Source: Clostridia bacterium (GTDB taxonomy: Bacteria; Bacillota; Clostridia; Acetivibrionales; DSM-27016). Taken from it: a DNA stretch of 64,000 nt. Location of the stretch: positions 1-64,000 of the forward strand of contig JAOAIJ010000041.1 of the NCBI GenBank assembly GCA_026414765.1, in the 5' to 3' direction. The notes below the pieces were generated by a model. It was not told the DNA's origin. It made no database searches and was given only the letters and a program-made list of their open reading frames with translations. The position numbers and the translations under genes were made by a program. Shown piece by piece: positions 26,572 through 35,779 of the stretch (position 1 is its first letter; each line of letters opens with the position of its first letter).

Positions 26572-26653
26572 TGCGCTGAATAGATCTTTGAGAAACTGCT
26601 TTATATATTACAAATAGTATCGTTACTGCTAAAAAAAGATGGAGGCTGATATT

Positions 26654-27124
26654 ATGAATAAAACATTGGAAATATTGTCACCAGAGCTTTTTATGTTGGC
26701 TATAGTTATTATTATGATTCTGTTTGGTGCCTTTGGAGGTTGTATCAATTACCTGATAGCCAGACAGAAAGCAATTAGAGGAGATGGCAAGACTGACAGT
26801 GTGAGCTTGCTGTACAGTGTTATACTGGGAATTGGCGCTTCTTTTCTTGTACCTCTTTTTTTATCCCTGCTTTCTAGCGATATTATTGATAGATTAGAAG
26901 GCGGACATACCGACTTTTTTATTTTTGGAAGCCTATGCCTTATCGCCGGAATCTCATCTGACAGTTTCATACAGGTTGTATCTAGAAATATGATAAAAAA
27001 ATTATCTAAGGCTGTCAATACAGATGGGAAGGCCTTGGAAAACAGTGTTGTACAGTCTACTCAAAATGTGTTTACTGCAGCGGAGAATGCAGGACAGACA
27101 GAGAAAGGATCAGTTCCCGGATAA
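26654..27124 (+). CDS. YEATS-associated three-TM helix protein
   Basis: A 156-residue protein with three hydrophobic segments: residues about 12-35 (FMLAIVIIMILFGAFGGC), 55-78 (LGIGASFLVPLFLSLL) and 92-108. A helical SDSFIQVVSRNMIKKL tail follows. This pattern matches the small three-TM proteins found next to YEATS-like domain proteins in bacteria; I recognise it from the general pattern, not with certainty. Start: GGAGG eight bases before the ATG at 26654. The C39-like peptidase gene follows after 30 bases, so the two are an operon. Such proteins are thought to act in membrane-linked signalling or conflict systems. Confidence 0.6.
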   Translation: MNKTLEILSPELFMLAIVIIMILFGAFGGCINYLIARQKAIRGDGKTDSVSLLYSVILGIGASFLVPLFLSLLSSDIIDRLEGGHTDFFIFGSLCLIAGISSDSFIQVVSRNMIKKLSKAVNTDGKALENSVVQSTQNVFTAAENAGQTEKGSVPG

Positions 27125-27154
27125 TTTGGTGATATTTAATTGGAGGTGCAATCA

Positions 27155-27649
27155 ATGAAACCAACATACTATAGTCAATATGATGAGCCATACGCAAGTT
27201 ATCCGTATCCATCAGCAAATCACCCCCAGGCTAATATTAAAAGTTCAGGCTGTGGTGTAACTTGCTTTGCAATGGTACAAGCTACCTTGCAAAATCCCAA
27301 ATACACGCCTATAGATGGTGCAAAGGACGCCATTTCTATGAATGACCGTGGTTTAGAGGGTACAGAGGACGAGTTTTTTCAACATGCGGCAGCTAAGTAT
27401 AAATTACAATTCAGCCAGACAAGTGACCTGAATACGGTTTTAGATTCGCTTAAAAATGGTAAACTTGTTGTATGCCGCATGAAAGATTGGTTTAGACCAG
27501 GAGCCGGACACTTTATATTGTCTTGGGGAGTAAATAATGGGAAAATCCAAATTAATGATCCTGCCAGCCGTGAAAACTCGCAGAAACTATGGGACACAAC
27601 GATATTTACACAAAAATGTATTAGGTATTTTATATATGGCAAGCTCTGA
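27155..27649 (+). CDS. Small C39-like cysteine peptidase
   Basis: A 164-residue papain-fold protein of the C39-like (Peptidase_C39_2) group. SSGCGVTCFAMV carries the catalytic cysteine (C33), GAGHFILSWG the histidine (H119) and INDPASR the Asp region (about 138). There is no signal peptide and no ABC domain, so it would be a free cytosolic protease. The ATG at 27155 is eight bases behind GGAGG. It is encoded 475 bases upstream of the radical SAM/Nif11 peptide locus on the same strand. Double-glycine leader peptides are normally cut by C39 enzymes, so it is a candidate leader peptidase; that link is inference. Confidence 0.8.
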   Translation: MKPTYYSQYDEPYASYPYPSANHPQANIKSSGCGVTCFAMVQATLQNPKYTPIDGAKDAISMNDRGLEGTEDEFFQHAAAKYKLQFSQTSDLNTVLDSLKNGKLVVCRMKDWFRPGAGHFILSWGVNNGKIQINDPASRENSQKLWDTTIFTQKCIRYFIYGKL

Positions 27650-27670
27650 TTCAATTTATCTATAAGGGTA

Positions 27671-27853
27671 TTACTTGTTTCCTTCATAATTCCAGAGAAC
27701 TGATTCTGGAAGGATGTTAGGAATATAGAATTCTGCCTCCAAATAGCCTTTCTTTGAAGGTTTAGGGCTAATACTTTCAATTAACAAATGCTCGGCCATT
27801 TCATAATCCGAATTGCTCAGCCAATGATTCATATATTCCAGCAAATCTTTCAA
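27671..27853 (-). CDS. Possible small protein or gene remnant
   Basis: A 60-codon frame starting at TTG with only a weak GGAAG site. The translation, for example YLEAEFYIPNILPESVLWNYEG, has natural-looking composition and could be the C-terminal part of a larger lost protein. I do not recognise a family. It runs opposite to its neighbours. Sequence from 27854 to 28123, upstream of the radical SAM genes, shows no other coding frame and no clear promoter. Confidence 0.3.
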   Translation of the reverse strand: MKDLLEYMNHWLSNSDYEMAEHLLIESISPKPSKKGYLEAEFYIPNILPESVLWNYEGNK

Positions 27854-28123
27854 TGCTTCCAGAGCACATTACAAAACCGCTGTTATCTCTCTTTTAAAAA
27901 ACTCCCTTCCATAAATCCTTTGGATTCGCTTTTAACGTTTTAAATATCTATTCCCGAATACTGATTAATAGATCATCAAATTATTTGTAGAAGTCTGATC
28001 CTTAGTCCGGACTTATGCTGCATTTAACTTGTGAATTAATTGGCATCCACATAAATGTGATGGCATATATTAGTAGGGAATATGGCGATGACGAAAGAAA
28101 TTTGGATGGCAGTGGAGGTATGC

Positions 28124-29914
28124 ATGAATTATGGCGAGACAGTTCCCGTAGAGAGAAAACCTTATGTTTTGCTTTTTTTCATACAAAGAATCCTTTTCAA
28201 AAATTCCTTTGAATATATAGATCCTCTTGGTTTGATGGCTTTAGCCGCATTTATAGGGGAAAAGGGATATAATCCAGGGGTTTTTTCTGGTACGGTAACA
28301 GAAGCAGCTGCGGTGTTGGAAAGAGAGATAAAAAAAAGGACTGTCTCTGCAGTAGGACTGTACTGTGATTTTGAAAACCAATCGGTAGTAGAGAGTTTCA
28401 GCAGCTATGTAAAAGAACACTGGGGTATACCTGTCATTGTAGGCGGACCCCAGGCAGTGGCGCTAAGCAAGGAATTTATCACTTCATCAGGATGTTTCGC
28501 TGTTGCTCGTGGTGAAGGTGAATATACATTATGGGAGTTGTTGGAATATATAGTACACAACAAAGGCAGTATTGAAGGCATAGCCGGCATTACATACATT
28601 AATGAAAAAGGCGATTTGAAATCAAACCCGGACAGAAGCTTAATTACGGATTTGGACGCACTGCCGTTTCAAAATCCGTCCCATTCTCTTACCCAACGAA
28701 AAAATAACTTCTCTTTATTGACCGGTCGCGGTTGTCCGTTTCATTGCGCTTTCTGCTACGAAGGTGGAAACACAAAAACTGTACGTCTGCGCAGTGTTCA
28801 AAATGTAACAGCTGAAATAATCCGATTATTTGACCAAAATCCATACGCAAGATATGTATGGTTTTCCGACGACACATTTACTCTCAATACGTCTCGTGTT
28901 CTGGAGTTTTGTACAGAATTGACCCGTTTACGCGAAAAAAAGGATTTTGTATGGTTTTGCGAGGGTCATCCCAGCACATTGGTCAAAGAACCCGGGGTAA
29001 TAAGGCAAATGGTTGATGCGGGACTTGTCCGTATGCAGATAGGAATAGAGTCAGGTTCCAGGCATGTAATAGAGCAATACCGCAAGCAAACTACACTTGA
29101 GCAAATTGAGGAAGTAATCCTATTGTGCCGGGAAGCGGATTTGCCCCAGCTTTGCGGCAACATAATTATCGGGGGAGCTGGAGAAACCCTGGAGACAATA
29201 GAAGAGACTTGGGCATATATCGACAAGCTGCTAAGCTTAGCGCCAGGCATGCTGGACATATCCCTGACCTTGTTCATGCCTTTTCCCGGTACGGCTATGA
29301 CGCGCTGCCCCAGAAAGTTTGGAATGGACATTGTAGACCCGGACGCTTTGACATCAATAGGAGATTATCCTGTAGCTTCTACTGAAAAAATGGAATTGGG
29401 CGAAATAGCTTCGGCACGGAGAATGTTTACACACAGGATGCTGGAACGTATGAGTGAACTGGTAGATAGGGGTTTGGTTCCGCATAGGGATATAATACGG
29501 CACTACCGGTTGAATGCTGACTATGGGATTTCCAGTATATGGCATAGAGCTATTTATTCTCAAAAACATTTTCTCCACAGGCGGTATATGCTTTTGGCAG
29601 GAAGTTCCGCGAAAAGGATGGAGGACATTGATTCCAGCCAAATTGACAACTATCGTCCGGTACGTGTTTTTACTTTATGGAACGGTATTTCTTGGAGGGG
29701 AGATATACCTGAAATACTTGGATATGTATTGTCACCCCTTGAATATGAACTGATACTTCTTTGCAGCGGAAAACTTAAGTTATGGCAAGTGGTGGATGAA
29801 ATCTGCCGGAAGTTTTCCGGAAGGTATGAAAACTCAAAGGAGGCAAGGGAGATAATTATGAAAATCCTTAAGGAATTTGAAGGACGGAACTGGCTGGTAT
29901 TTGTACCCTACTAA
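28124..29914 (+). CDS. B12-binding radical SAM protein 1 (RiPP maturase-like)
   Basis: A protein of about 596 residues with three parts. Residues about 15-150 form a cobalamin-binding Rossmann-like domain; VIVGGPQAV is the B12-contacting turn, and no DxHxxG motif is present. Residues about 190-420 are the radical SAM barrel: GRGCPFHCAFC gives the [4Fe-4S] ligands C204, C208 and C211, followed by DDTFTL, CEGHPS and IGIESGS. The last about 70 residues (SPLEYELILLCSGKLKL onward) resemble a PqqD-like winged helix. B12 radical SAM enzymes typically methylate unactivated carbons or rearrange substrates. I chose the ATG at 28124 because GGAGG lies five bases upstream. First of three plus-strand paralogues leading to a Nif11 peptide gene. 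Confidence 0.88.
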   Translation: MNYGETVPVERKPYVLLFFIQRILFKNSFEYIDPLGLMALAAFIGEKGYNPGVFSGTVTEAAAVLEREIKKRTVSAVGLYCDFENQSVVESFSSYVKEHWGIPVIVGGPQAVALSKEFITSSGCFAVARGEGEYTLWELLEYIVHNKGSIEGIAGITYINEKGDLKSNPDRSLITDLDALPFQNPSHSLTQRKNNFSLLTGRGCPFHCAFCYEGGNTKTVRLRSVQNVTAEIIRLFDQNPYARYVWFSDDTFTLNTSRVLEFCTELTRLREKKDFVWFCEGHPSTLVKEPGVIRQMVDAGLVRMQIGIESGSRHVIEQYRKQTTLEQIEEVILLCREADLPQLCGNIIIGGAGETLETIEETWAYIDKLLSLAPGMLDISLTLFMPFPGTAMTRCPRKFGMDIVDPDALTSIGDYPVASTEKMELGEIASARRMFTHRMLERMSELVDRGLVPHRDIIRHYRLNADYGISSIWHRAIYSQKHFLHRRYMLLAGSSAKRMEDIDSSQIDNYRPVRVFTLWNGISWRGDIPEILGYVLSPLEYELILLCSGKLKLWQVVDEICRKFSGRYENSKEAREIIMKILKEFEGRNWLVFVPY

Positions 29915-29954
29915 TCACACCTGACGGATTGGTCGGGCAAAAAGGAGAGTAAGT

Positions 29955-31715
29955 ATGGAAGGCAGGGTCTTGCTATTTAATATACACAGGATAACAAGCG
30001 ATATATTGAATCTAGAAGTGGAATCGCCTGGACTGCTGGCACTGGCTGCTTTTTTGGAGACCAAAGGGTATGATGCCCTTGTTTACCAGGGGGAGCCGTC
30101 CTTGGCAAGGGATTTTCTTGGGAGACAGAGCAAGGAAAATATAATATTGGCTGTAGGCTTTTATTGCGATTTTGAAAACCGGACTGAGGTTTCGGAGATG
30201 AGCCGGTTCATTGCCAGCAATTACGGTTTGCCGGTAATTTTTGGGGGTCCTCAGGTAAGTGGTATGGATGCTGAATATATAAGCAATTCAAAATGCACCG
30301 CTGCTATAGCCGGAGAAGGTGAAATTACACTGTGGCGCTTTCTGGACTGCCTCTGTGAGCAAGGGGGCGACTGGCGGGAGCTGGGCGGTGTAGTTTATGT
30401 GGACGAAAGTGGGACTCTCATACAAAAGCCTTGTGGGAATATAGTTCAAAACCTTGACGAGCTGCCTTTGCCGGCACTTCACAGGTGGGTAAACAGGCCT
30501 GTACGCAGGAAGGCTCATGTACTGACAGGCCGAGGATGCCCTTTTAATTGTGCTTTCTGCCATGAAGGCAGCCTTTCGAGAAGTGTACGGCTGCGAAGCG
30601 TGGAACATGTACTGCATGAGGTGGAAACAATACTGGATAATGAACCTTACATAAATTATATTGTTTTTGCGGACGATACGTTTACATTATCACCTGAGCG
30701 TGTGAAGAAGCTATGCGAAGGGCTTGTACGTTTGAGACAAAAAAGGGACTTCATCTGGTACTGTGAGGGGCATATAAAGCTCCTGGACAAATGGCCTGAA
30801 ATGCTTGCAGATATGGTAGAAGCCGGGATGGTCAGGCTGCAGATGGGAATTGAATCCGGAGTGCAGAGTGTTCTGGACAAATATAACAAAGGAACCACGG
30901 TACCGCAAATAGAAAATGTAATCAAGGCTGCAGTTGATGCAGGGGTACATCAAATCGTAGGATTTTTTATAACAGGAGGTCCCTTCGAAAGCCGTGAGAC
31001 CATAGAAAGGAACAAAGCCTTTTATGAAAGGCTTATTGAGCTTGCGCCGGGCATAATTGAATTAGGCCCCAGCCCGTTGATGCCATACCCTGATACTGAT
31101 ATTGCACGTTGTCCCGGAAAGTATGGCATACGCATTCTTGATCCAAAAGGAAATACTACTTTCTCCGACTATCCTGTGACTGAGACAGAGGCTATGACAA
31201 GAGAGGAAATCGCAAAGGCGCAAAAAGAATTGATAGCCCATGGTGTGGGTGTAATGATGCGGCTGTTTAGGCAAGGCAAAGTGCCACATGAAAGGGTGCT
31301 GAACTGTTTCCGTTTTCACTCCTATGGAGCTGTGTCTGTATGGTATACTGCAATTTACAGCCAGGTTCCTTTTGTACACGGCTATTATACACTGCTGGCC
31401 CGTGGGGCGGTAAGCCGGTCTGATGAAATCCCTGAAAACCGGATTGAAGAGTGGCGTCCACAAAGGACTATGGAGATATGGCATGATGTTGATTTTTCGC
31501 AGGGATTCCCCAGAATAGGAAGGGATGTACTCTCGCCGCTGGAGTTTGAGTTGTTGTTGTACAGTACAGGGAAGCTGTGCCTTTGCCAGGTATTGGACAT
31601 TGTATATGATAAATTCTCCGGCAGGATTGAAACCCGTAGGGAGTTTGATGATATGGCAAGGCGGATATTGAGGTCTTTTGAAAAAAAATACTGGTTGGTC
31701 TATGCACCATTGTAG
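29955..31715 (+). CDS. B12-binding radical SAM protein 2 (RiPP maturase-like)
   Basis: A 586-residue paralogue of the preceding protein. The B12 domain turn is VIFGGPQVSG. The cluster motif is GRGCPFNCAFCHE with C195, C199 and C202; the residue after the last Cys is His where most relatives have Tyr. DDTFTLSPERVK, YCEGHIK and MGIESGV follow. The C-terminal segment SPLEFELLLYSTGKLCL has the same PqqD-like pattern. Preceded by AAAGGAGAG and only 40 bases behind protein 1, so it is in the same operon. It shares the WRPQR linker seen in all paralogues. The target residue on the peptide cannot be told from sequence. Confidence 0.88.
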   Translation: MEGRVLLFNIHRITSDILNLEVESPGLLALAAFLETKGYDALVYQGEPSLARDFLGRQSKENIILAVGFYCDFENRTEVSEMSRFIASNYGLPVIFGGPQVSGMDAEYISNSKCTAAIAGEGEITLWRFLDCLCEQGGDWRELGGVVYVDESGTLIQKPCGNIVQNLDELPLPALHRWVNRPVRRKAHVLTGRGCPFNCAFCHEGSLSRSVRLRSVEHVLHEVETILDNEPYINYIVFADDTFTLSPERVKKLCEGLVRLRQKRDFIWYCEGHIKLLDKWPEMLADMVEAGMVRLQMGIESGVQSVLDKYNKGTTVPQIENVIKAAVDAGVHQIVGFFITGGPFESRETIERNKAFYERLIELAPGIIELGPSPLMPYPDTDIARCPGKYGIRILDPKGNTTFSDYPVTETEAMTREEIAKAQKELIAHGVGVMMRLFRQGKVPHERVLNCFRFHSYGAVSVWYTAIYSQVPFVHGYYTLLARGAVSRSDEIPENRIEEWRPQRTMEIWHDVDFSQGFPRIGRDVLSPLEFELLLYSTGKLCLCQVLDIVYDKFSGRIETRREFDDMARRILRSFEKKYWLVYAPL

Positions 31716-31767
31716 ACATTCTTATGGATGCATGATAAAGCAATATCAGGGGGATTAATTCAATATT

Positions 31768-33528
31768 ATGAAATCTGTTTTACTTTTTAATGTGAAGCGC
31801 GCCATGGCTGGACCATCCAATGATTGTTCCGACTACATGGGAGCCTTCTATCTTGCTGCAGTACTTGAAGAAAGAGGGTATGACCCATGGGTATTCCACG
31901 GGTATGCTCACGAGGTACCGGAGATACTGGCAAGGGAAGTATCGTACCGGAATATTGCAGTTATAGGTTTTGCATGTGATTTTGAGAACCGTTCGGTAGT
32001 GGAGGAATTAAGCCTTTTTGTCAAAGAAAAGTACCGGATTCCTGTAGTTGTGGGAGGCCCTCAGGCTATGGACCTAAAAGAGGACTTTTTTAGAAAGTCA
32101 CGGTGTGACTATGTTGTAAGGGGGGAGGGTGAACATACCCTGCCACAGCTTATAGGCTTCATTGTAAAGCATGAGGGCAGCCGTGAAGATATTAAAGGGA
32201 TTACATGGCTGGATGATTCGGCGGGTATTGTCTCAAACGCTGACAATGAACCTGTTTCTGACCTGGATACATTGCCCCTGCCGGCATACCACCGTTCTCT
32301 CCACACCGGCAGGACTTACGGGCGGAGTATATTTACCGGACGTGGATGTCCTTTTTCCTGCGCGTTCTGTTATGAGAGCAACCATAAAAAGAGGGTCCGA
32401 CTGAGAAGTATGGATAAGGTGATGGAGGAAATAAAACATAACCTTGATACTTATCCGGAACTAAATTATATCATTGTTTCGGATGATACGTTTACTTTGA
32501 GTACTGAAAGGGTTCAAGCATTTTGCAAGGGCATAAAAATACTACGCAGCGGAAGGGATTTTGTATGGTATTGCGAAGGCCATGTACATTTACTTGCCAA
32601 ATGGCCCGGGATGATGCGGCTGATGGCAGAGTCGGGGCTTGCCCGTTTACAGATAGGCGTTGAAACAGGCTGCCAGAATGTGTTGGATTTATACAGAAAG
32701 CAGGTAACGCTTGATGAAATTGAGTTTGTTATAGAAGAAGCAGTAAAAGTTGGGGTCCCGCAAATTGCAACCAATCTGATTATCGGCGGCCCTGCGGAAT
32801 GCGAAAAGACAATTGGAGAAACAGAGGCTTTTGCAGAGAGGCTTTTGAGGAAAGCTCCCGGAGTGATTGATATACTTACAGGATTTCTGCGGCCCTATCC
32901 CGGTACAGCAATAGCTGAAAATCCAGAGGCTTTCAAGCTTGCCATATCAGACCCTCAGGGAGCCAAATCCTTTGACGACTATCCGCTGATTGAAGCAAAC
33001 GGCATGACTTTGGAGGATATCTTAAAATACCGCGTCCGCATCAGCAGGCATATTTTCCGTGTTATGAATGAAATTACGGACAAAGGGCTGGTTCCTTACA
33101 AAACCATCCTGTCCCAGTATAAAAGTGCTATGAAATACGGTATCACCAGTATGTGGTATACGGAAATCTTCAAAAAAAATCATTTCCTGGATGAGTACTT
33201 CAGGATGATTGCAAAAGGTGCAGCGGTACGGTTTGAGGATGTGCCGCAGGATGAATTGATGAGGTGGAGGCCTCAGCGTACAGTTGAAATACGTAGAGCT
33301 GTAAACTTTGAGCAGGGGTTTCCGAAAATCGGGGGGTATGTCCTGTCACCGCTGGAATTTGAGCTGCTTCTAAGGTGCTCTGCAAAACTGCGCTTCGAAG
33401 AAGTTCTTGAGGATATGTACAGCACTTTCGGAGAACGGTATGAAGGAATGGAGGCTTTTAAAGGCAGTGTTATTGAGACTTTCCGTAAGTTTGATAAGAT
33501 GTACTGGCTTGTATTTTGCAAAGTATAG
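31768..33528 (+). CDS. B12-binding radical SAM protein 3 (RiPP maturase-like)
   Basis: A 586-residue paralogue. VVVGGPQAMD marks the cobalamin domain. GRGCPFSCAFCYE gives cluster cysteines C194, C198 and C201. SDDTFTLSTERV, YCEGHVH and IGVETGC are the following barrel motifs. The N-terminus is shorter and begins SVLLFNVKRAM. The C-terminal SPLEFELLLRCSAKLRFEE keeps the PqqD-like pattern. The site AGGGGGA lies 13 bases from the ATG, somewhat long, so expression may be weaker. It ends 46 bases before the Nif11 peptide gene, making this gene set and the peptide one probable operon. Confidence 0.88.
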   Translation: MKSVLLFNVKRAMAGPSNDCSDYMGAFYLAAVLEERGYDPWVFHGYAHEVPEILAREVSYRNIAVIGFACDFENRSVVEELSLFVKEKYRIPVVVGGPQAMDLKEDFFRKSRCDYVVRGEGEHTLPQLIGFIVKHEGSREDIKGITWLDDSAGIVSNADNEPVSDLDTLPLPAYHRSLHTGRTYGRSIFTGRGCPFSCAFCYESNHKKRVRLRSMDKVMEEIKHNLDTYPELNYIIVSDDTFTLSTERVQAFCKGIKILRSGRDFVWYCEGHVHLLAKWPGMMRLMAESGLARLQIGVETGCQNVLDLYRKQVTLDEIEFVIEEAVKVGVPQIATNLIIGGPAECEKTIGETEAFAERLLRKAPGVIDILTGFLRPYPGTAIAENPEAFKLAISDPQGAKSFDDYPLIEANGMTLEDILKYRVRISRHIFRVMNEITDKGLVPYKTILSQYKSAMKYGITSMWYTEIFKKNHFLDEYFRMIAKGAAVRFEDVPQDELMRWRPQRTVEIRRAVNFEQGFPKIGGYVLSPLEFELLLRCSAKLRFEEVLEDMYSTFGERYEGMEAFKGSVIETFRKFDKMYWLVFCKV

Positions 33529-33574
33529 AATATGACTTTATGAGCTTTACTGTATGTGAAAGGAGGTGAAAAAA

Positions 33575-33886
33575 GTGTCAATTAATAATGCGAAAGCCCT
33601 TATTCAAAAATTACGTTCTGATAAATCATTAGCGAAAGCTTTTGCAAACGCAAAGACTACTGAGGAATTTCTTAATCTTGCGGCAAAACACGGTTATGAT
33701 ATTACCTTGGATGAATTTACAGAGGCTTTAGACGAGCTTAAAGATGTCATATGCGAGTCTATAGATGATCTGAAAGATGCTCTGGAGGAGTCAAATGATG
33801 ACGGTAAACAGATTGACCAGGCAGTCGGGTTGACAATAGTGGGTGTGGACTATGCTTTTGTAGCAGTGCAGACTTCCTCGACTTGA
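33575..33886 (+). CDS. Nif11-type RiPP precursor peptide
   Basis: A 103-residue peptide, start GTG at 33575, eight bases behind AGGAGG; a GTG at 33566 overlaps that site. Residues 1-55 match the Nif11 leader: AKALIQKLRSDKSLAKAF, TTEEFLNLAAKHGYDITLDEF, and a following acidic helix. The leader continues as ESIDDLKDALEESNDDGKQ. The C-terminal part AVGLTIVGVDYAFVAVQTSST is hydrophobic and beta-branched, and would be the modified core. The usual Gly-Gly cleavage site is not seen; a cut near DDG or AVG is possible. Seven radical SAM paralogues flank it on both sides, so it is very likely their common substrate. A terminator follows. Confidence 0.85.
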   Translation: MSINNAKALIQKLRSDKSLAKAFANAKTTEEFLNLAAKHGYDITLDEFTEALDELKDVICESIDDLKDALEESNDDGKQIDQAVGLTIVGVDYAFVAVQTSST

Positions 33887-33903
33887 TACCCAGTTTCTAA
33901 AGC

Positions 33904-33936
33904 GATGCCTGTCCGTATATTTATACGGCAGGCGTC
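33904..33936. terminator. Bidirectional terminator between precursor and reverse radical SAM genes
   Basis: A hairpin with arms GATGCCTG-T-CCGTATA and TATACGG-C-AGGCGTC (one bulge, one G-T), followed by TCTTTATG. It lies in the 68-base gap where the two converging transcripts meet, so it can end both. Confidence 0.8.
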
Positions 33937-33954
33937 ATCTTTATGCATATACAG

Positions 33955-35718
33955 TCAAGGGGGCATAAACAGCACCCAATGGCGTTCCTGGAAAGTTTTA
34001 AGAATACCCTCTAAGCTATTGCAAAGTTGATCTCCTGATAATCCATCTGGATGCCTTTGCTCCATGAGGAGCTGGATACTGTTCAGATTTATTTTTCCGC
34101 TGCATAGTAAAAGCAGTTCGTACTCAATGGGTGAAAGAGTTGCTTCATACAAAGCAGGTCGTCCATTAGACCAGCCAGCCTTATCCTCTATATCGAAAAC
34201 CCTGCATGGATACCAGTTTTTCAGCTCTGACGGGAGGATTTCTTCCAGCCTTTTTGCCGGTGTAGTGATAAGCATTGTATAGTAGCGCCTTATTGCAGTA
34301 TCTTTTGTATACAGGTATTTATACCATGTGCTGGATACCCCATAACGCAGTGCAAGCTCAAAATGCTTCTTAAGCCTGCCATGGGGAATCTTGTTGGATT
34401 TTAGCAGATATTTCATCGTATCAGAAAGCATTTTTACAAACTTATACCTTTCGTGGCACAGTTCTTCCCTTGAAAATACAAGGGTTTCTGTTACAGGAAA
34501 ATCCTCCAGCGAAGTGAGTGAACTGCGGTCCAGTATGTTCAGGCCAAAATCATGTGGGTAATTGGATATGGCTGTGTTCGGAAGGGGAATAACAAAAGTA
34601 GTGGAGATATCCAGCAATCCCGGTGTTGCAATGAGAAGCTTTTCAATGTAGGTTGATGTAAACTCAAGAGTTTCTTTTGTTTCATGTACTCCTCCTATGA
34701 TGAAATTACCGGCCAGCTGGGGCAAGTCGCATTCCCAGCATAGGTGCACCACCTCTTCAATCTGTTCCACTGTCGTCTGCTTGCCGTACATATCCAGAGC
34801 AGACTGCCATCCGGCCTCCATACCGATTTGCATTCTTACCATTCCTGCATCCTTCATCATGGAAACAAGCTGCGGCCATCTGGACAATATACTCGCATGT
34901 CCTTCACAGAACCATACAAAGTCCCTGGAACTCCGGAGGTCTGACATGACTTCACAGAACAAGGCGATCCTGTCATAGCTTATGGTAAAAGTGTCATCTA
35001 CAAACCAGATATATTTTATTTCAGGGTTTTCATCCAATCCGCGGATTATTTCCTCTTTTACTGATTCCACGCTTCTAAGGCGTAGCTTTTTTGTATTTCC
35101 GCCCTCGAAACAGAATGTACATCGAAAAGGGCAGCCGCGCGCAGAGGCTACAGACAGGTTATATTTATGAGGACGGCGCAGAAGGTGTTGGGAACTGGGA
35201 GCTGGGAGTGCAACCAGGTCATCTATGGGAGGACGTTCGGGAGTAGACACCTCCAGTCCGGCTTCATCAAGGTATACGATACCCTTTATATTTGCAGGGG
35301 TTCCTCTACCCCAGGCCATCCAGTCTAAGAGCTCGCGAATGACATATTCTCCGTCTCCTCGAATAAGAAAGTCACATCTTGCAGCTTTTAAAAACTCTTC
35401 ACCTACATGAAGAGCTTGGGGTCCTCCTACTAATACTCTCACCCCATATTTTTCTTTAAGTATAAGGCTCATAGAAACAACAGCACTCTGATTGTCATAA
35501 TCGCAGTAAAGCCCTACTGCAAAAATCGGGTATTTCCGGGATTCCTCTTCAAATACCTTTACTGCATCGGTGGTTATGCCTGTGAATACACGGGCCCGGT
35601 ACCCATTATCCTCCAGAAAAGCAGCAATGGACATAAGACCCAAATTATCGAGATATTCGAAGGTACGTTTATAGACCATTCTCTGGACATACATAAGTAG
35701 TATGGTTATGCGCTCCAT
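33955..35718 (-). CDS. B12-binding radical SAM protein 4 (RiPP maturase-like)
   Basis: A 587-residue paralogue. VLVGGPQALHV marks the cobalamin domain. ARGCPFRCTFCFEGG gives C196, C200 and C203; it differs from the others by ARG for GRG and by Thr and Phe inside the motif. DDTFTISYDRI, CEGHAS and IGMEAGW follow. SPIEYELLLLCSGKINL begins the PqqD-like end. It is transcribed toward the precursor from the other side and is the last of four minus-strand genes. Protein 1 and protein 7 are its closest relatives by eye (shared GGNTK, EYLDNLGL-like N-terminus). Confidence 0.88.
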   Translation of the reverse strand: MERITILLMYVQRMVYKRTFEYLDNLGLMSIAAFLEDNGYRARVFTGITTDAVKVFEEESRKYPIFAVGLYCDYDNQSAVVSMSLILKEKYGVRVLVGGPQALHVGEEFLKAARCDFLIRGDGEYVIRELLDWMAWGRGTPANIKGIVYLDEAGLEVSTPERPPIDDLVALPAPSSQHLLRRPHKYNLSVASARGCPFRCTFCFEGGNTKKLRLRSVESVKEEIIRGLDENPEIKYIWFVDDTFTISYDRIALFCEVMSDLRSSRDFVWFCEGHASILSRWPQLVSMMKDAGMVRMQIGMEAGWQSALDMYGKQTTVEQIEEVVHLCWECDLPQLAGNFIIGGVHETKETLEFTSTYIEKLLIATPGLLDISTTFVIPLPNTAISNYPHDFGLNILDRSSLTSLEDFPVTETLVFSREELCHERYKFVKMLSDTMKYLLKSNKIPHGRLKKHFELALRYGVSSTWYKYLYTKDTAIRRYYTMLITTPAKRLEEILPSELKNWYPCRVFDIEDKAGWSNGRPALYEATLSPIEYELLLLCSGKINLNSIQLLMEQRHPDGLSGDQLCNSLEGILKTFQERHWVLFMPP

Positions 35719-35779
35719 TTCAGCCAGCCCCCTCTCTCACCGCCCTAAAGGAAATAAACAACTGCCGCTTCACTGACAT

